This document shows, piece by piece, positions 38,201 to 46,948 of a stretch of 64,000 bases of DNA (positions are counted from its first letter, which is position 1; each line of letters begins with the position of its first letter). The position numbers were made by a program, and so were the translations under genes. Under the pieces are notes generated by a model, which did not search any database, was not told where the DNA came from, and worked only from the letters and a program-made list of their open reading frames with translations. Origin of the DNA: Pseudomonas vanderleydeniana (GTDB lineage: Bacteria > Pseudomonadota > Gammaproteobacteria > Pseudomonadales > Pseudomonadaceae); contig NZ_CP077093.1 in assembly GCF_014268755.2 (NCBI RefSeq), positions 1,104,001-1,168,000 of the forward strand, written 5' to 3'.

Positions 38201-39147
38201 AGGCCGGAGAGGTCGAGGACGCACAGCGCCACGCCGGTCCCCTCGAAGATTTCCTGGTAGCGGCGACGTCCTTCATGCACCTGGCGCTGGCGGCGGCGCA
38301 TGTTGATCAGCGCCAGTACCGGCAGCATCGACAGGCCCAGCCCCAGCAGGCACTTGCCGATCAGCGCCGGCAGCAGCTCCTCGAGCATCTGGCGCTGGTC
38401 GAACAGGCCGCGCAGTTGCCAGTCGCTGTTGGACAGTGGGGCGATCAGCACGCTGTTGGCTTCGTCGTCCGGCTGCAGCACCGAAGGCCGTGGGCTGATG
38501 TCGTTGTCACGGCTGATGACCCGGTGGTTCAGGCGGTTCTCGATCACCCAGGTGGTGTGGAATTTCTGCTCGGTCTGGCGGGTCAGGCTCTGGAACAGGC
38601 TGGGGCCCAGGCGCAGGGCCCAGTAGCCGTTGGTCTCGCCGCTGGACTGGCGCAGCAGCAGGTGGACCACCGAGCCGTCCTCGTCGTTGGTGAAATAGTA
38701 GGCCTGGGTCCGGTTGCTGCGCTGGACCAGGTCGCTCAGGTAGTCGATGTCGTGGCTGTCGCTGGCGCTGTCGGTGATGAGGTTGCCCTTCATGTCGAAC
38801 AGGGCGAAGCTCCTGATCGATGGCAGGGACAGGCGCAGCTTGGTGAGCAGCTGCTGTTGCTGCTCGGGGGAGTCGGGCTTCTCGAAGATCGGCAGCAGGT
38901 TGGCGGCGATCTGTGCGTCGAGCTTCATGTTCAGGCTGATGTGGTCGGCCAGCTCGGCGCTGTAGTCGATGCTGTACTGGCGCTGGACCTTGCGGGTCTG
39001 CTGGAACTGGTCGATCAGTTGCCAGAACAGCACGACGAGCATGAGCAGTACCATGATCGCCAACACGCCCTTGATTGTTCCGCGCAGGGGCGTACCAGTC
39101 ACATGACGGGATGCGCGCGCGGGCGATGGCGGATTGGCGTTGCTCAA
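35296..39147 (-). CDS. morA: Membrane GGDEF-EAL c-di-GMP enzyme MorA
   Basis: Multidomain sensor of 1283 residues. An N-terminal span (residues about 24-45) and another near 255-280 frame a periplasmic sensor region. Several PAS/PAC domains follow, then GGDEF (RMGGDEF at about residue 927) and EAL (EALLRWRHP at about 1058, with DDFGTGYSSL). Both active-site motifs are intact, so both c-di-GMP synthesis and breakdown are possible. The inhibitory I-site RxxD is AEDD here, so product inhibition is probably lost. MorA controls flagella timing and biofilm in pseudomonads; the name rests on domain order and position next to glyA. Confidence 0.9.
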   Translation of the reverse strand: MSNANPPSPARASRHVTGTPLRGTIKGVLAIMVLLMLVVLFWQLIDQFQQTRKVQRQYSIDYSAELADHISLNMKLDAQIAANLLPIFEKPDSPEQQQQLLTKLRLSLPSIRSFALFDMKGNLITDSASDSHDIDYLSDLVQRSNRTQAYYFTNDEDGSVVHLLLRQSSGETNGYWALRLGPSLFQSLTRQTEQKFHTTWVIENRLNHRVISRDNDISPRPSVLQPDDEANSVLIAPLSNSDWQLRGLFDQRQMLEELLPALIGKCLLGLGLSMLPVLALINMRRRQRQVHEGRRRYQEIFEGTGVALCVLDLSGLPGFLENHQLNDSDSLKKWVAHDPQHRRLLLEQLRITEINLVALRLLNVDSRESAWSCLVEGCPSQVTGIGYPLVDALINQQSQLELEIKQADAHGQDQHLWLVLRLPEDPSDYNAVILSISDITSRKLIELSLLEREGFWSDVVRTVPDHLYVQDVISQRMIFSNHHLGQTLGYSKSELHQMGEYFWEILLHPEDAEHYHRLRHQQRHAGYSQLLQCQLRFRHRDSRWRRFEIREQALARDKYDQVTRIIGVAKDITDQIEASESLRDSEQRYRMLAESISDVIFSTDSKLQLNYVSPSVQTVLGYEADWVFKHGWHSTIANPAQLTGIYQLMERVSKALDKPEQLAELRSQIKTQVFVFDCLRADGRKIPIELRLVLVWDEHGAFEGILGVGRDISQQRRAEKDLRMAATVFEHSTSAILITDPAGYIVQANEAFSRVSGYAVSDVLDQLPNMLTVDDQQEAHLRYVLKQLQQHNTWEGEVWLKRRSGEHYPAWVGITAVLDDEGDLASYVCFFSDISERKASEQRIHRLAYYDALTHLPNRTLFQDRLHTALQQAERQKSWVVLMFLDLDRFKPINDSLGHAAGDRMLKEMGTRLLACVAEDDTVARMGGDEFTLLLQPRATREMALNRAIHVAEQILASLVTPFVLEGREFFVTASIGIALSPQDGSELSQLMKNADTAMYHAKERGKNNFQFYQADMNASALERLELESDLRHALEQNEFVLYYQPQFSGDGKRLTGAEALLRWRHPRRGLVPPGDFIPVLEELGLVVDVGDWVLAEACRQLKTWHQNKVRVPKVSVNISARQFSDGQLGTRIATILRDTGLPPACLELELTESILMREVSEAMLILDGLKNLGLSIAVDDFGTGYSSLNYLKQFPIDVLKIDRTFVDGLPSGEQDAQIARAIIAMAHSLNLAVIAEGVETHEQLDFLREHGCDEVQGYLFGRPMAANRFEAQFSNDALFMFD

Positions 39148-39283
39148 ACTGTGATCCTGCGGTTGGGCTGGATTGGCGCGACGTGCACTATAAGCCGGAC
39201 GCCCGAAGGGCGGCTAGCATGCCTTGAGTTGTGGCAAAGTGCCAGCCCCGTTCTGCCGAGCGGTTTGCCCTGGTGCACACATT

Positions 39284-39299
39284 CAGGTAATTTTACCTG
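39284..39299. promoter_or_regulatory. 16-bp palindrome between divergent morA and ettA
   Basis: CAGGTAA-TT-TTACCTG is a 7+2+7 perfect inverted repeat, 137 bp from the morA start and 137 bp from the ettA start. A second small inverted repeat, TGGCA-AAG-TGCCA, is at 39232-39244. They look like regulator operators; the regulator is unknown. The whole gap is 39148-39435 and has no gene. Confidence 0.5.
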
Positions 39300-39435
39300 T
39301 TACGCGGGCGTTTTCGCGCCCCCAAAGTTGACGCAGGATTGGCGCTGCATTCGATGATGCATAACGCATGCCGCGCAATGCCGCCTGGTCCGGGCTACAC
39401 CTTCATATTCATCAGTCACTGACGCTAGGTTCTCC

Positions 39436-41100
39436 ATGGCTCAATACGTCTTCACCATGCATCGGCTGGGCAAAGTTGTGCCGCCGAAGCGGGAAATCCT
39501 GAAAAACATCTCCCTGTCGTTTTTCCCCGGCGCCAAGATCGGCGTCCTTGGCCTGAACGGCTCGGGCAAGTCCACCCTGCTGAAGATCATGGCTGGCGTC
39601 GACACCGAGTTCGAGGGTGAAGCACGGCCAATGCCGGAGCTGAACATCGGCTATCTGCCGCAGGAGCCGCAACTGGACCCGACCAAGAGCGTGCGCGAAG
39701 TGGTCGAGGAAGCGGTCAGCGTGATCAAGGACGCCCAGGCCCGCCTGGACGAGGTCTACGCCGCCTACGCCGAGCCGGATGCCGACTTCGACAAGCTGGC
39801 CGCCGAGCAGGCCAAGCTGGAAGCGATCCTGCAGGCCAGCGATGGCCACAACCTGGAACGCCAGCTGGAAGTCGCCGCCGATGCGCTGCGCCTGCCGGCC
39901 TGGGACGCCCGTGTCGAACACCTGTCCGGCGGCGAGAAGCGCCGCGTGGCCCTGTGCCGCCTGCTGCTGTCGGCTCCCGACATGCTGCTGCTCGACGAAC
40001 CGACCAACCACCTGGATGCCGACTCCGTGGCCTGGCTGGAGCACTTCCTGCACGACTTCCCCGGCACCGTGGTGGCGATCACCCACGACCGTTACTTCCT
40101 GGACAACGTCGCTGGCTGGATTCTCGAGCTCGATCGCGGCGCCGGTATCCCGTACGAAGGCAACTACTCGGGCTGGCTGGAAGCCAAGTCCGAGCGTCTG
40201 GCCCAGGAATCCAAGCAGCAGTCGGCTCACGAAAAGGCCATGAAGGAAGAGCTGGAGTGGGTGCGCAAGGGCGCCAAGGCCCGCCAGTCCAAATCCAAGG
40301 CTCGCCTGCAGCGCTTCGAGGAAATGCAGTCGCAGGAATTCCAGAAGCGCAGCGAGACCAACGAGATCTACATCCCGGCCGGTCCACGCCTGGGCGACAA
40401 GGTCATCGAGTTCAAGAACGTTACCAAGGGCTACGGCGATCGCGTGCTGATCGACAACCTGTCGTTCAGCATGCCCAAAGGCGCGATCGTCGGTGTGATC
40501 GGTGGTAACGGTGCCGGTAAGTCGACGCTGTTCCGCATGCTGATGGGCCAGGAGACTCCGGACTCCGGCAGCATCGAGATCGGTGAAACCGTGCAACTGG
40601 CCTGCGTCGACCAGAGCCGCGAGGACCTGGACGGCAGCAAGACCGTGTTCCAGCAGATCTCCGACGGTTCCGACCAGATCCGCATCGGCAACTACGAGAT
40701 CCCTTCGCGTACCTACGTCGGTCGCTTCAACTTCAAGGGCGGCGACCAGCAGAAGTTCGTCAAGGACCTGTCCGGTGGTGAGCGTGGTCGCCTGCACCTG
40801 GCCCTGACCCTGAAGGAGGGCGGCAACGTCCTGCTGCTCGACGAACCGTCCAACGACCTCGACGTCGAGACCCTGCGTTCCCTGGAGGAAGCCCTGCTGG
40901 ACTTCCCGGGCGCAGCCATCGTGATCTCCCACGACCGTTGGTTCCTGGACCGTGTGGCGACGCACATCCTGGCCTATGAGGACGACTCGCAGGCGGTGTT
41001 CTTCGAAGGCAACTACACCGAGTACGAAGCCGATCGCAAGAAGCGCCTCGGCGACGCAGCGGCCCAGCCGCACCGCGTACGGCACAAGAAACTGGCCTGA
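39436..41100 (+). CDS. ettA: Energy-dependent translational throttle protein EttA
   Basis: Ribosome-associated ABC-F ATPase of 554 residues that binds the E-site and gates the first steps of elongation according to ATP/ADP. Two ABC domains: Walker A GLNGSGKST and GGNGAGKST, signatures LSGGEKRR and LSGGERGR, Walker B LLLDEPTNHLD and LLLDEPSNDLD. The linker (QSKSKARLQRFEEM) and start MAQYVFTMHRLGK are typical of EttA rather than Uup. Full length. Confidence 0.97.
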   Translation: MAQYVFTMHRLGKVVPPKREILKNISLSFFPGAKIGVLGLNGSGKSTLLKIMAGVDTEFEGEARPMPELNIGYLPQEPQLDPTKSVREVVEEAVSVIKDAQARLDEVYAAYAEPDADFDKLAAEQAKLEAILQASDGHNLERQLEVAADALRLPAWDARVEHLSGGEKRRVALCRLLLSAPDMLLLDEPTNHLDADSVAWLEHFLHDFPGTVVAITHDRYFLDNVAGWILELDRGAGIPYEGNYSGWLEAKSERLAQESKQQSAHEKAMKEELEWVRKGAKARQSKSKARLQRFEEMQSQEFQKRSETNEIYIPAGPRLGDKVIEFKNVTKGYGDRVLIDNLSFSMPKGAIVGVIGGNGAGKSTLFRMLMGQETPDSGSIEIGETVQLACVDQSREDLDGSKTVFQQISDGSDQIRIGNYEIPSRTYVGRFNFKGGDQQKFVKDLSGGERGRLHLALTLKEGGNVLLLDEPSNDLDVETLRSLEEALLDFPGAAIVISHDRWFLDRVATHILAYEDDSQAVFFEGNYTEYEADRKKRLGDAAAQPHRVRHKKLA

Positions 41101-41120
41101 TCGGGCGGGTGGTGGAAAAG

Positions 41121-41147
41121 GCGGAGCCCTCGGGCTCCGCTTTTTTT
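41121..41147 (+). terminator. Intrinsic terminator of ettA
   Basis: Stem GCGGAGCC / GGCTCCGC (41121-41128 and 41133-41140), loop CTCG, followed by seven T. It begins 21 bp after the ettA stop. Confidence 0.95.
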
Positions 41148-41266
41148 ATGCCTGTTTTCCGGAATTTCCACTTTGGTGCGTCACGCTGCATAACATGCAT
41201 TCTTGTGGTGCTTACAAGACCTGTTTTTCCTGGTTATTTATATAAAAAGCACCATTTAAATTCATA

Positions 41267-41294
41267 AGTGCGACATTTTGCACTGTCCTAGTGC
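41267..41294 (+). promoter_or_regulatory. Alternating AGTGC/GCACT repeats upstream of gdhA
   Basis: AGTGC (41267-41271), GCACT (41280-41284), AGTGC (41290-41294) occur in an AT-rich stretch 66-93 bp before gdhA. They could form an operator or alternative hairpins (first with second or second with third). No known regulator is identified; this is pattern observation. Confidence 0.4.
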
Positions 41295-41329
41295 TCGATC
41301 AGTTGCTAAAGTCCGGGTCGAATTATTGA

Positions 41330-42697
<1,368 letters not shown>

Positions 42698-42704
42698 TCG
42701 GCCA

Positions 42705-43199
42705 CTAGGCCGGGTCGATCCGGGTGATCTCGATCATCTGGTCGCCGGCCGGCCGTTTCCACAACACCTCATCGCCCAGGCGGGCGCCCAACAGTGCCCG
42801 CCCCAGCGGCGAGCCCCAGTTGATCAGGCCGCGGGCATAGTCGGCCTGGTCTTCCCCCACCAGTTGCACCTGCTGTTGCCGGTCCTGTTCGTCGACGAAG
42901 GTCACCTGGCTGCCAATCTGGACGATTTCGGTCGAGGTCGCCGGTGCGGCAAGTTGGGCGCTGCTCAGACGTTGATTGAAGTAGCGCAGGTCGCGTTCGA
43001 TGTCAGCCAGGCGCTGTTTGTCCGCCTGCTCACCCAGGGCATTCTGTTGGGCATGCTCGGCCTGTAGTGCGACCACACGGGCCTGCAACTGGGCCAGGCC
43101 CGCCGGGGTGACATAGTTGGGTTGCGTGCTGACCTGGCGCTCCACCGGCTGGCTGGCCTGGGCGGCGGCATTGTCTTCATTGACGAAGGCGCGACTCAT
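42705..43199 (-). CDS. GreA/GreB-family transcription factor, divergent
   Basis: A 164-residue Gre-family protein with an N-terminal coiled coil and a C-terminal FKBP-like domain (TEIVQIGSQVTFVDE, YARGLINWGSPLGRALLGARLGDEV). The family acts in the RNA polymerase secondary channel to rescue backtracked complexes. The coiled-coil tip is not the usual GDLKENAEY; the acidic pair appears reversed as E..D in GEQAD, so cleavage-stimulating activity is uncertain. It also has an unusual 28-residue polar N-terminal extension. It is not the standard Pseudomonas GreA or GreB; I therefore do not name it. Confidence 0.82.
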   Translation of the reverse strand: MSRAFVNEDNAAAQASQPVERQVSTQPNYVTPAGLAQLQARVVALQAEHAQQNALGEQADKQRLADIERDLRYFNQRLSSAQLAAPATSTEIVQIGSQVTFVDEQDRQQQVQLVGEDQADYARGLINWGSPLGRALLGARLGDEVLWKRPAGDQMIEITRIDPA

Positions 43200-43270
43200 G
43201 GCGTTCTCCTGTATATGGCCTGGGGACCATGCTCGCAGGGTTCGGCGAAGGGGTGTTGTCCGAAAACGAC

Positions 43271-43624
43271 CTACTGCGAACGGTAGGCCTTGGCCGCATC
43301 ACGGTCCTTTTCCTGCTGCCAGGCGCGCTCGCGTTCGTCCCAGTGGCGGTCCTTGTAGGCTTCGCGATCTTCGTTTTCACGCATGGCCTGGCACTGGCGG
43401 AAACCATCGTCCCAGCCGGTGGCGTATTCATGCTGCTGCAGGTAGCGCGGCACGTTCTTGCGAAACTGGCCGGTGATGGCCCCGGCGGCTTGCCGGCCGC
43501 TGGAGCAGCCGTCATCGAAACCGTCGGCGAAGGCCGGTGGATAACCTTGCATGAGCAAATGGTCGTGGGTCGACTCGCAACCGGCGAGTGCGACCACTAC
43601 GCCCAACAACAGCCAACGCCACAT
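43271..43624 (-). CDS. Small lipoprotein of unknown function
   Basis: A 117-residue protein from ATG 43624 with a lipoprotein signal peptide (WRWLLLGVVVALAGC). The mature part has two similar Gly/Asp-rich segments (PAFADGFDDGCSSGR and ATGWDDGFRQCQ), each with a cysteine, and then a highly charged C-terminal helix rich in Glu, Arg and Lys. This suggests a periplasmic or outer-membrane-tethered scaffold. Function unknown. A longer open upstream frame is not supported. Confidence 0.78.
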   Translation of the reverse strand: MWRWLLLGVVVALAGCESTHDHLLMQGYPPAFADGFDDGCSSGRQAAGAITGQFRKNVPRYLQQHEYATGWDDGFRQCQAMRENEDREAYKDRHWDERERAWQQEKDRDAAKAYRSQ

Positions 43625-43868
43625 CCTGACACCCTGATTCCTTGATCTGCCTGTCGTTGAGTGTAGGCGGTTCTTTGTCAGCGGGGTGTGAAGACGCTGT
43701 CGCGAAGCGGTTGTGATTGAGCGGTTTGTGACATCGGTGGGTAAATTTTTCCGACACAAGTCGTCATCTTTCGATGTAGGGTAATAGCGCGCCGAGCGCT
43801 CTGCGCCGGCTGTTTCAGCCTTGCGCGAAAGCGTGGGGGCGTGTGTCGTCAAAGAAAGAGAGTTGTGT

Positions 43869-44228
43869 ATGAGTTGTTTTAAAACCCATGGCATGGGTGT
43901 CGGCCTGACCTTGTCCGCGTGCGTTGCCCTGGGTGAGCCCCTTCCCGAGAGCTCGTTGCTGGATCGTTATGGCATGACGGTGGACGATTTGCCCGCCGCC
44001 GCCGTGACGCAGGCCCCCAAGGTTGCGGTCGAGGAGCCCGCCAGCCTTTTTCAGCTTCAGGCTGAACCACCCCTGGTGGATATCCGTCTCGGCGAGCAGA
44101 AAGAGCCGGAGAGCGTGGGTAACATCACCATCGACAACATGCTCAGGCGCGATCAGGAGCATTGCCTGCGTCTGCTGGGGCAGTCGCTGGAGCGTGATCC
44201 CGGGCGCACGAAACTGAAATGTGACTGA
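43869..44228 (+). CDS. Small exported hypothetical protein
   Basis: A 119-residue protein with a hydrophobic N-terminus (GMGVGLTLSACVALG) that could be a lipoprotein signal (LSAC). The mature part is acidic, with Pro-rich stretches, a central PPLVDIRLGEQKEPES and a helical C-terminal region with two cysteines (HCLRLLG, KLKCD). No recognised family. ATG 43869 follows a weak AGAG. Convergent with the DUF4105 gene. Confidence 0.6.
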   Translation: MSCFKTHGMGVGLTLSACVALGEPLPESSLLDRYGMTVDDLPAAAVTQAPKVAVEEPASLFQLQAEPPLVDIRLGEQKEPESVGNITIDNMLRRDQEHCLRLLGQSLERDPGRTKLKCD

Positions 44229-44270
44229 CCCGGATGGGCGAGCCGTGGCTCGCGTGATCGCGGGTCCGGC

Positions 44271-46124
44271 TCAATAGTGATACCACTTCAGTTCCAGCAT
44301 GACTTCGTTTTCCGCTGAAGCCAGTTTGCTGAACTCGCGCTGCGCGCTCAGCCGCAGGCCGAGGTTGCGCGACAGTTCCCATTGCTGGTTGAGGCTCAGG
44401 CTGCGGCGCACTTCACCGTTGGTGAAATAGTCGCCCCTGGCTTCCAGGCTCAGGTTGCCCAGTGGGTTTTTCCACAGCAGGCCAGTGTTGAAGCCGGTGG
44501 CCGGTGACACCACGGCGGCGAAGTCGGCGTTGTGTTCCAGGCGTACGGTACCGAGGGCGAAGCCGAGCAGGTCGTCGCTCAATTGCCAGGTGCCACCAGC
44601 CCCCCCGTTGACGTGGCTGACCAGGGTCTGGTCATCATGTTTGCCGGGCACCCGTTCCAGGCCGCCGGTGACTTGCCAGGACCACGGCTGCAGCAGTGCG
44701 TTGCGTGGTGTCAGCGAACGGATGGTCGCCAGGTCCAGTTGTTGGAGCTGCCAGTGGTTGCCTTCGTATTGGCGCAACTTCATCTGCAGGATTTCGATCT
44801 GCGCGCCCAGGGGGAAACCCTCGACGTTGTCGTTCAGGTCGTGGTAGGCCATGCGCAGGCCGTATTCGCCGAATGCCTGGCTGCCACGGGTGCCGAGCCC
44901 GGCCTGCCAAGTGCGCGATTCGTGGCCGTTTTCCGGCAACCCGGGCGGGGTGATCCGCAACTCCGGGGCCGGGTTGCGGTTGATCGCCCGCAGCAGCTCG
45001 AAGCTGCGTTGCGCACGCACCGGGTCGCGTTCCTGGCCGTTGGCCCGGTAGCGCTCGAGCCGGTAGGCGGCGTCGATGATCAGTGCCTGGCGCTCACGTG
45101 GCTGGGCCTTGAAGGCCGGGTCCTGCAGGGCGTTCTGGTCGGCGCTGACCTTGAGCACCCACTGCTGTTCCTCCGGGTCCAGCGGCTTGGCCCGCTCCAG
45201 CAACTCGCGTTCGCGGGATGGGCGGTAGTCGACCTTCTCCACCAGCCCCGCCGCCTTGACCGCCTTCACGGTGTCGGTGGGGATCGCCGTCAGCGGGAAC
45301 TGCCCGGTGAGGCGCAGGCTGGGGCGGGCGACCTGCAACAGTTCCAGCAGGCGGTAGGAGCAGTTTTCATCGAAGAAGAAGTAGTCGAACCGGACCTGCT
45401 TCAGCTCCCAGACGTGCTCGACCATGCGCGCGGTTTCTTCCGGGGTCAGGTTCAGCCGGTACTCCCACAGGTCGCGGTTTTCCAGGCTGCGGTATTCGGA
45501 AAGCTTTTCCTGGTAGGGCACCAGGGCGAACAGCCCCGGATAGCCGCCCATCAGGCCCTTCCAGGCATAAAGAATGCTGTTGTCCGAGCCTTCGATGTAG
45601 GCGCCGAAGTTGATCGCGTAGCTGAGCAGCGAGGTCTGGTCACGCTGCACGTCGGCCTGGTCGATGCGCAGCAGGGTGTGGCCGAACATCGACGAGGGGC
45701 TGTTCAGGTAGGCCGCGGGAAAGATCATCACCGTGCTGTGGGGCGAGACATCCTTGAACCACTGGTTGAATTCCGAGCAGTCCGGTGTCGGCAGGTCCTT
45801 GAGTTGCAGTTGCGCCCTGAGCCAGCGGGTGCGTGCCGGATAGACGCATTGTGCATGCTGGTTGCCGGCGCTGGCCGGGGCGTAGAGCGCGGCGACGGTG
45901 GCCTTCAGTTCCGCATCGGGATGATGGGCTCCATCGGCGGCGAGAAAGAATTTGCTGTCGCTGACGTAGCTGCGCCAGCCGCCGAGCTTGGCGTGTTCGT
46001 AATGGCCCAGGGAGATCCAGAAGGGATCGTTGGCCAGTTGCTGCAAACGTTGGTCATCAAGGTGTGAAGCGGCCTGGAGTGGGGTGCAGGCACAGAGCGC
46101 CAGGTAGGCAAGGCGTTTGAGCAT
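44271..46124 (-). CDS. DUF4105 (Lnb N-terminal-like) envelope protein
   Basis: A 617-residue exported protein (signal MLKRLAYLALCACTPLQAA). The central part is the DUF4105 domain, with putative Cys/His active site residues His149 (SMFGHTLLRID) and Cys255 (FFDENCSYRLL), as in NlpC/P60-like and Lnb-type acyltransferase or hydrolase folds. The C-terminal 220 residues alternate polar and hydrophobic amino acids and end LELKWYHY, like a beta-barrel. I therefore infer an outer-membrane-anchored enzyme; the substrate is unknown, with a lipoprotein or peptidoglycan bond as candidates. Start ATG 46124 chosen over TTG 46133. A DUF3015 gene precedes it, 63 bp upstream. Confidence 0.82.
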   Translation of the reverse strand: MLKRLAYLALCACTPLQAASHLDDQRLQQLANDPFWISLGHYEHAKLGGWRSYVSDSKFFLAADGAHHPDAELKATVAALYAPASAGNQHAQCVYPARTRWLRAQLQLKDLPTPDCSEFNQWFKDVSPHSTVMIFPAAYLNSPSSMFGHTLLRIDQADVQRDQTSLLSYAINFGAYIEGSDNSILYAWKGLMGGYPGLFALVPYQEKLSEYRSLENRDLWEYRLNLTPEETARMVEHVWELKQVRFDYFFFDENCSYRLLELLQVARPSLRLTGQFPLTAIPTDTVKAVKAAGLVEKVDYRPSRERELLERAKPLDPEEQQWVLKVSADQNALQDPAFKAQPRERQALIIDAAYRLERYRANGQERDPVRAQRSFELLRAINRNPAPELRITPPGLPENGHESRTWQAGLGTRGSQAFGEYGLRMAYHDLNDNVEGFPLGAQIEILQMKLRQYEGNHWQLQQLDLATIRSLTPRNALLQPWSWQVTGGLERVPGKHDDQTLVSHVNGGAGGTWQLSDDLLGFALGTVRLEHNADFAAVVSPATGFNTGLLWKNPLGNLSLEARGDYFTNGEVRRSLSLNQQWELSRNLGLRLSAQREFSKLASAENEVMLELKWYHY

Positions 46125-46187
46125 GTTGGGCAACTGTTGTCCGGATCGGGCAGGGAATGCCCGCCCCGTGAGGCGGGCGGGTCAAGC

Positions 46188-46676
46188 TCAGGCCTGGGTG
46201 GCGTACTTGGCCAGGCGTGGGTCGCTCTTGAGGACGGCCAGGGTGTTGGTGTGCACGTCGTCGGCGGTGACGTCGGCCTTGTTGAAGATCTGCTGGAAGT
46301 GCTCGTGGGTCACGGCGGCAAAATGCGCACGATCTTCCGGTGCGACACCGAGGACGACGGCGTAGGTGGTCAGGGCTTCACCCTGGCCCTTGGCCATGTC
46401 TTCCGACAGCTCGTTCATCATGCCATTCATGGCAATCCAGGATTTGCCGCCATAGGTCAGGGCGTCCTTGGTCGAGCAGCCGTTGGTTCCGGACGTCATG
46501 CCGAAGGTGGCGTTACCGGAGGTGCCGTTGGTGGTGGAGGCCAGGAAGTGGGCCGGGGTACCGCGTTGGCCCTTGAACAGCATGTTGCCCCAACCGCAGT
46601 CCGGGCCACCGGGTGCCTGGGCCATGGCCTGGAGGGAGACAACGGTGAAGAGAGTACCGAGAAGAATCCGTTTCAT
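46188..46676 (-). CDS. DUF3015 family periplasmic protein
   Basis: A 162-residue protein with signal peptide (RILLGTLFTVVSLQAMAQ) and the DUF3015 pattern: PDCGWGNMLFKGQRG, LASTTNGTSGNATFGMTSGT and GCSTK, with two cysteines that could pair. Same strand and 63 bp upstream of the DUF4105 gene, so probably co-transcribed. The function of this family is not known. Confidence 0.85.
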   Translation of the reverse strand: MKRILLGTLFTVVSLQAMAQAPGGPDCGWGNMLFKGQRGTPAHFLASTTNGTSGNATFGMTSGTNGCSTKDALTYGGKSWIAMNGMMNELSEDMAKGQGEALTTYAVVLGVAPEDRAHFAAVTHEHFQQIFNKADVTADDVHTNTLAVLKSDPRLAKYATQA

Positions 46677-46948
46677 AGCTTTGTTCTCTATTTGTGTGCA
46701 TGCCAAAACAAGGAGCCGGCCTGTTCGAGCGCCGGTGGGCCGGTTATGTCTCCGGCCGCGCACGTTGGAGTTTAGGCACGATCCAAGGGTTCCGTGATTT
46801 TTTGCCCGAATAATGATGTATATGGCAGGTAGTCGCGTTCCGAAGGCTTTCGTCTGCGTGAGACGATTCGCCTGCCTGCCGCCTTGCCAGCCGGGGGCGG
46901 CCAGCGCCAGAATGCTTTCATCTGCCCCGCCTGATGTAAGGAAGCCCG

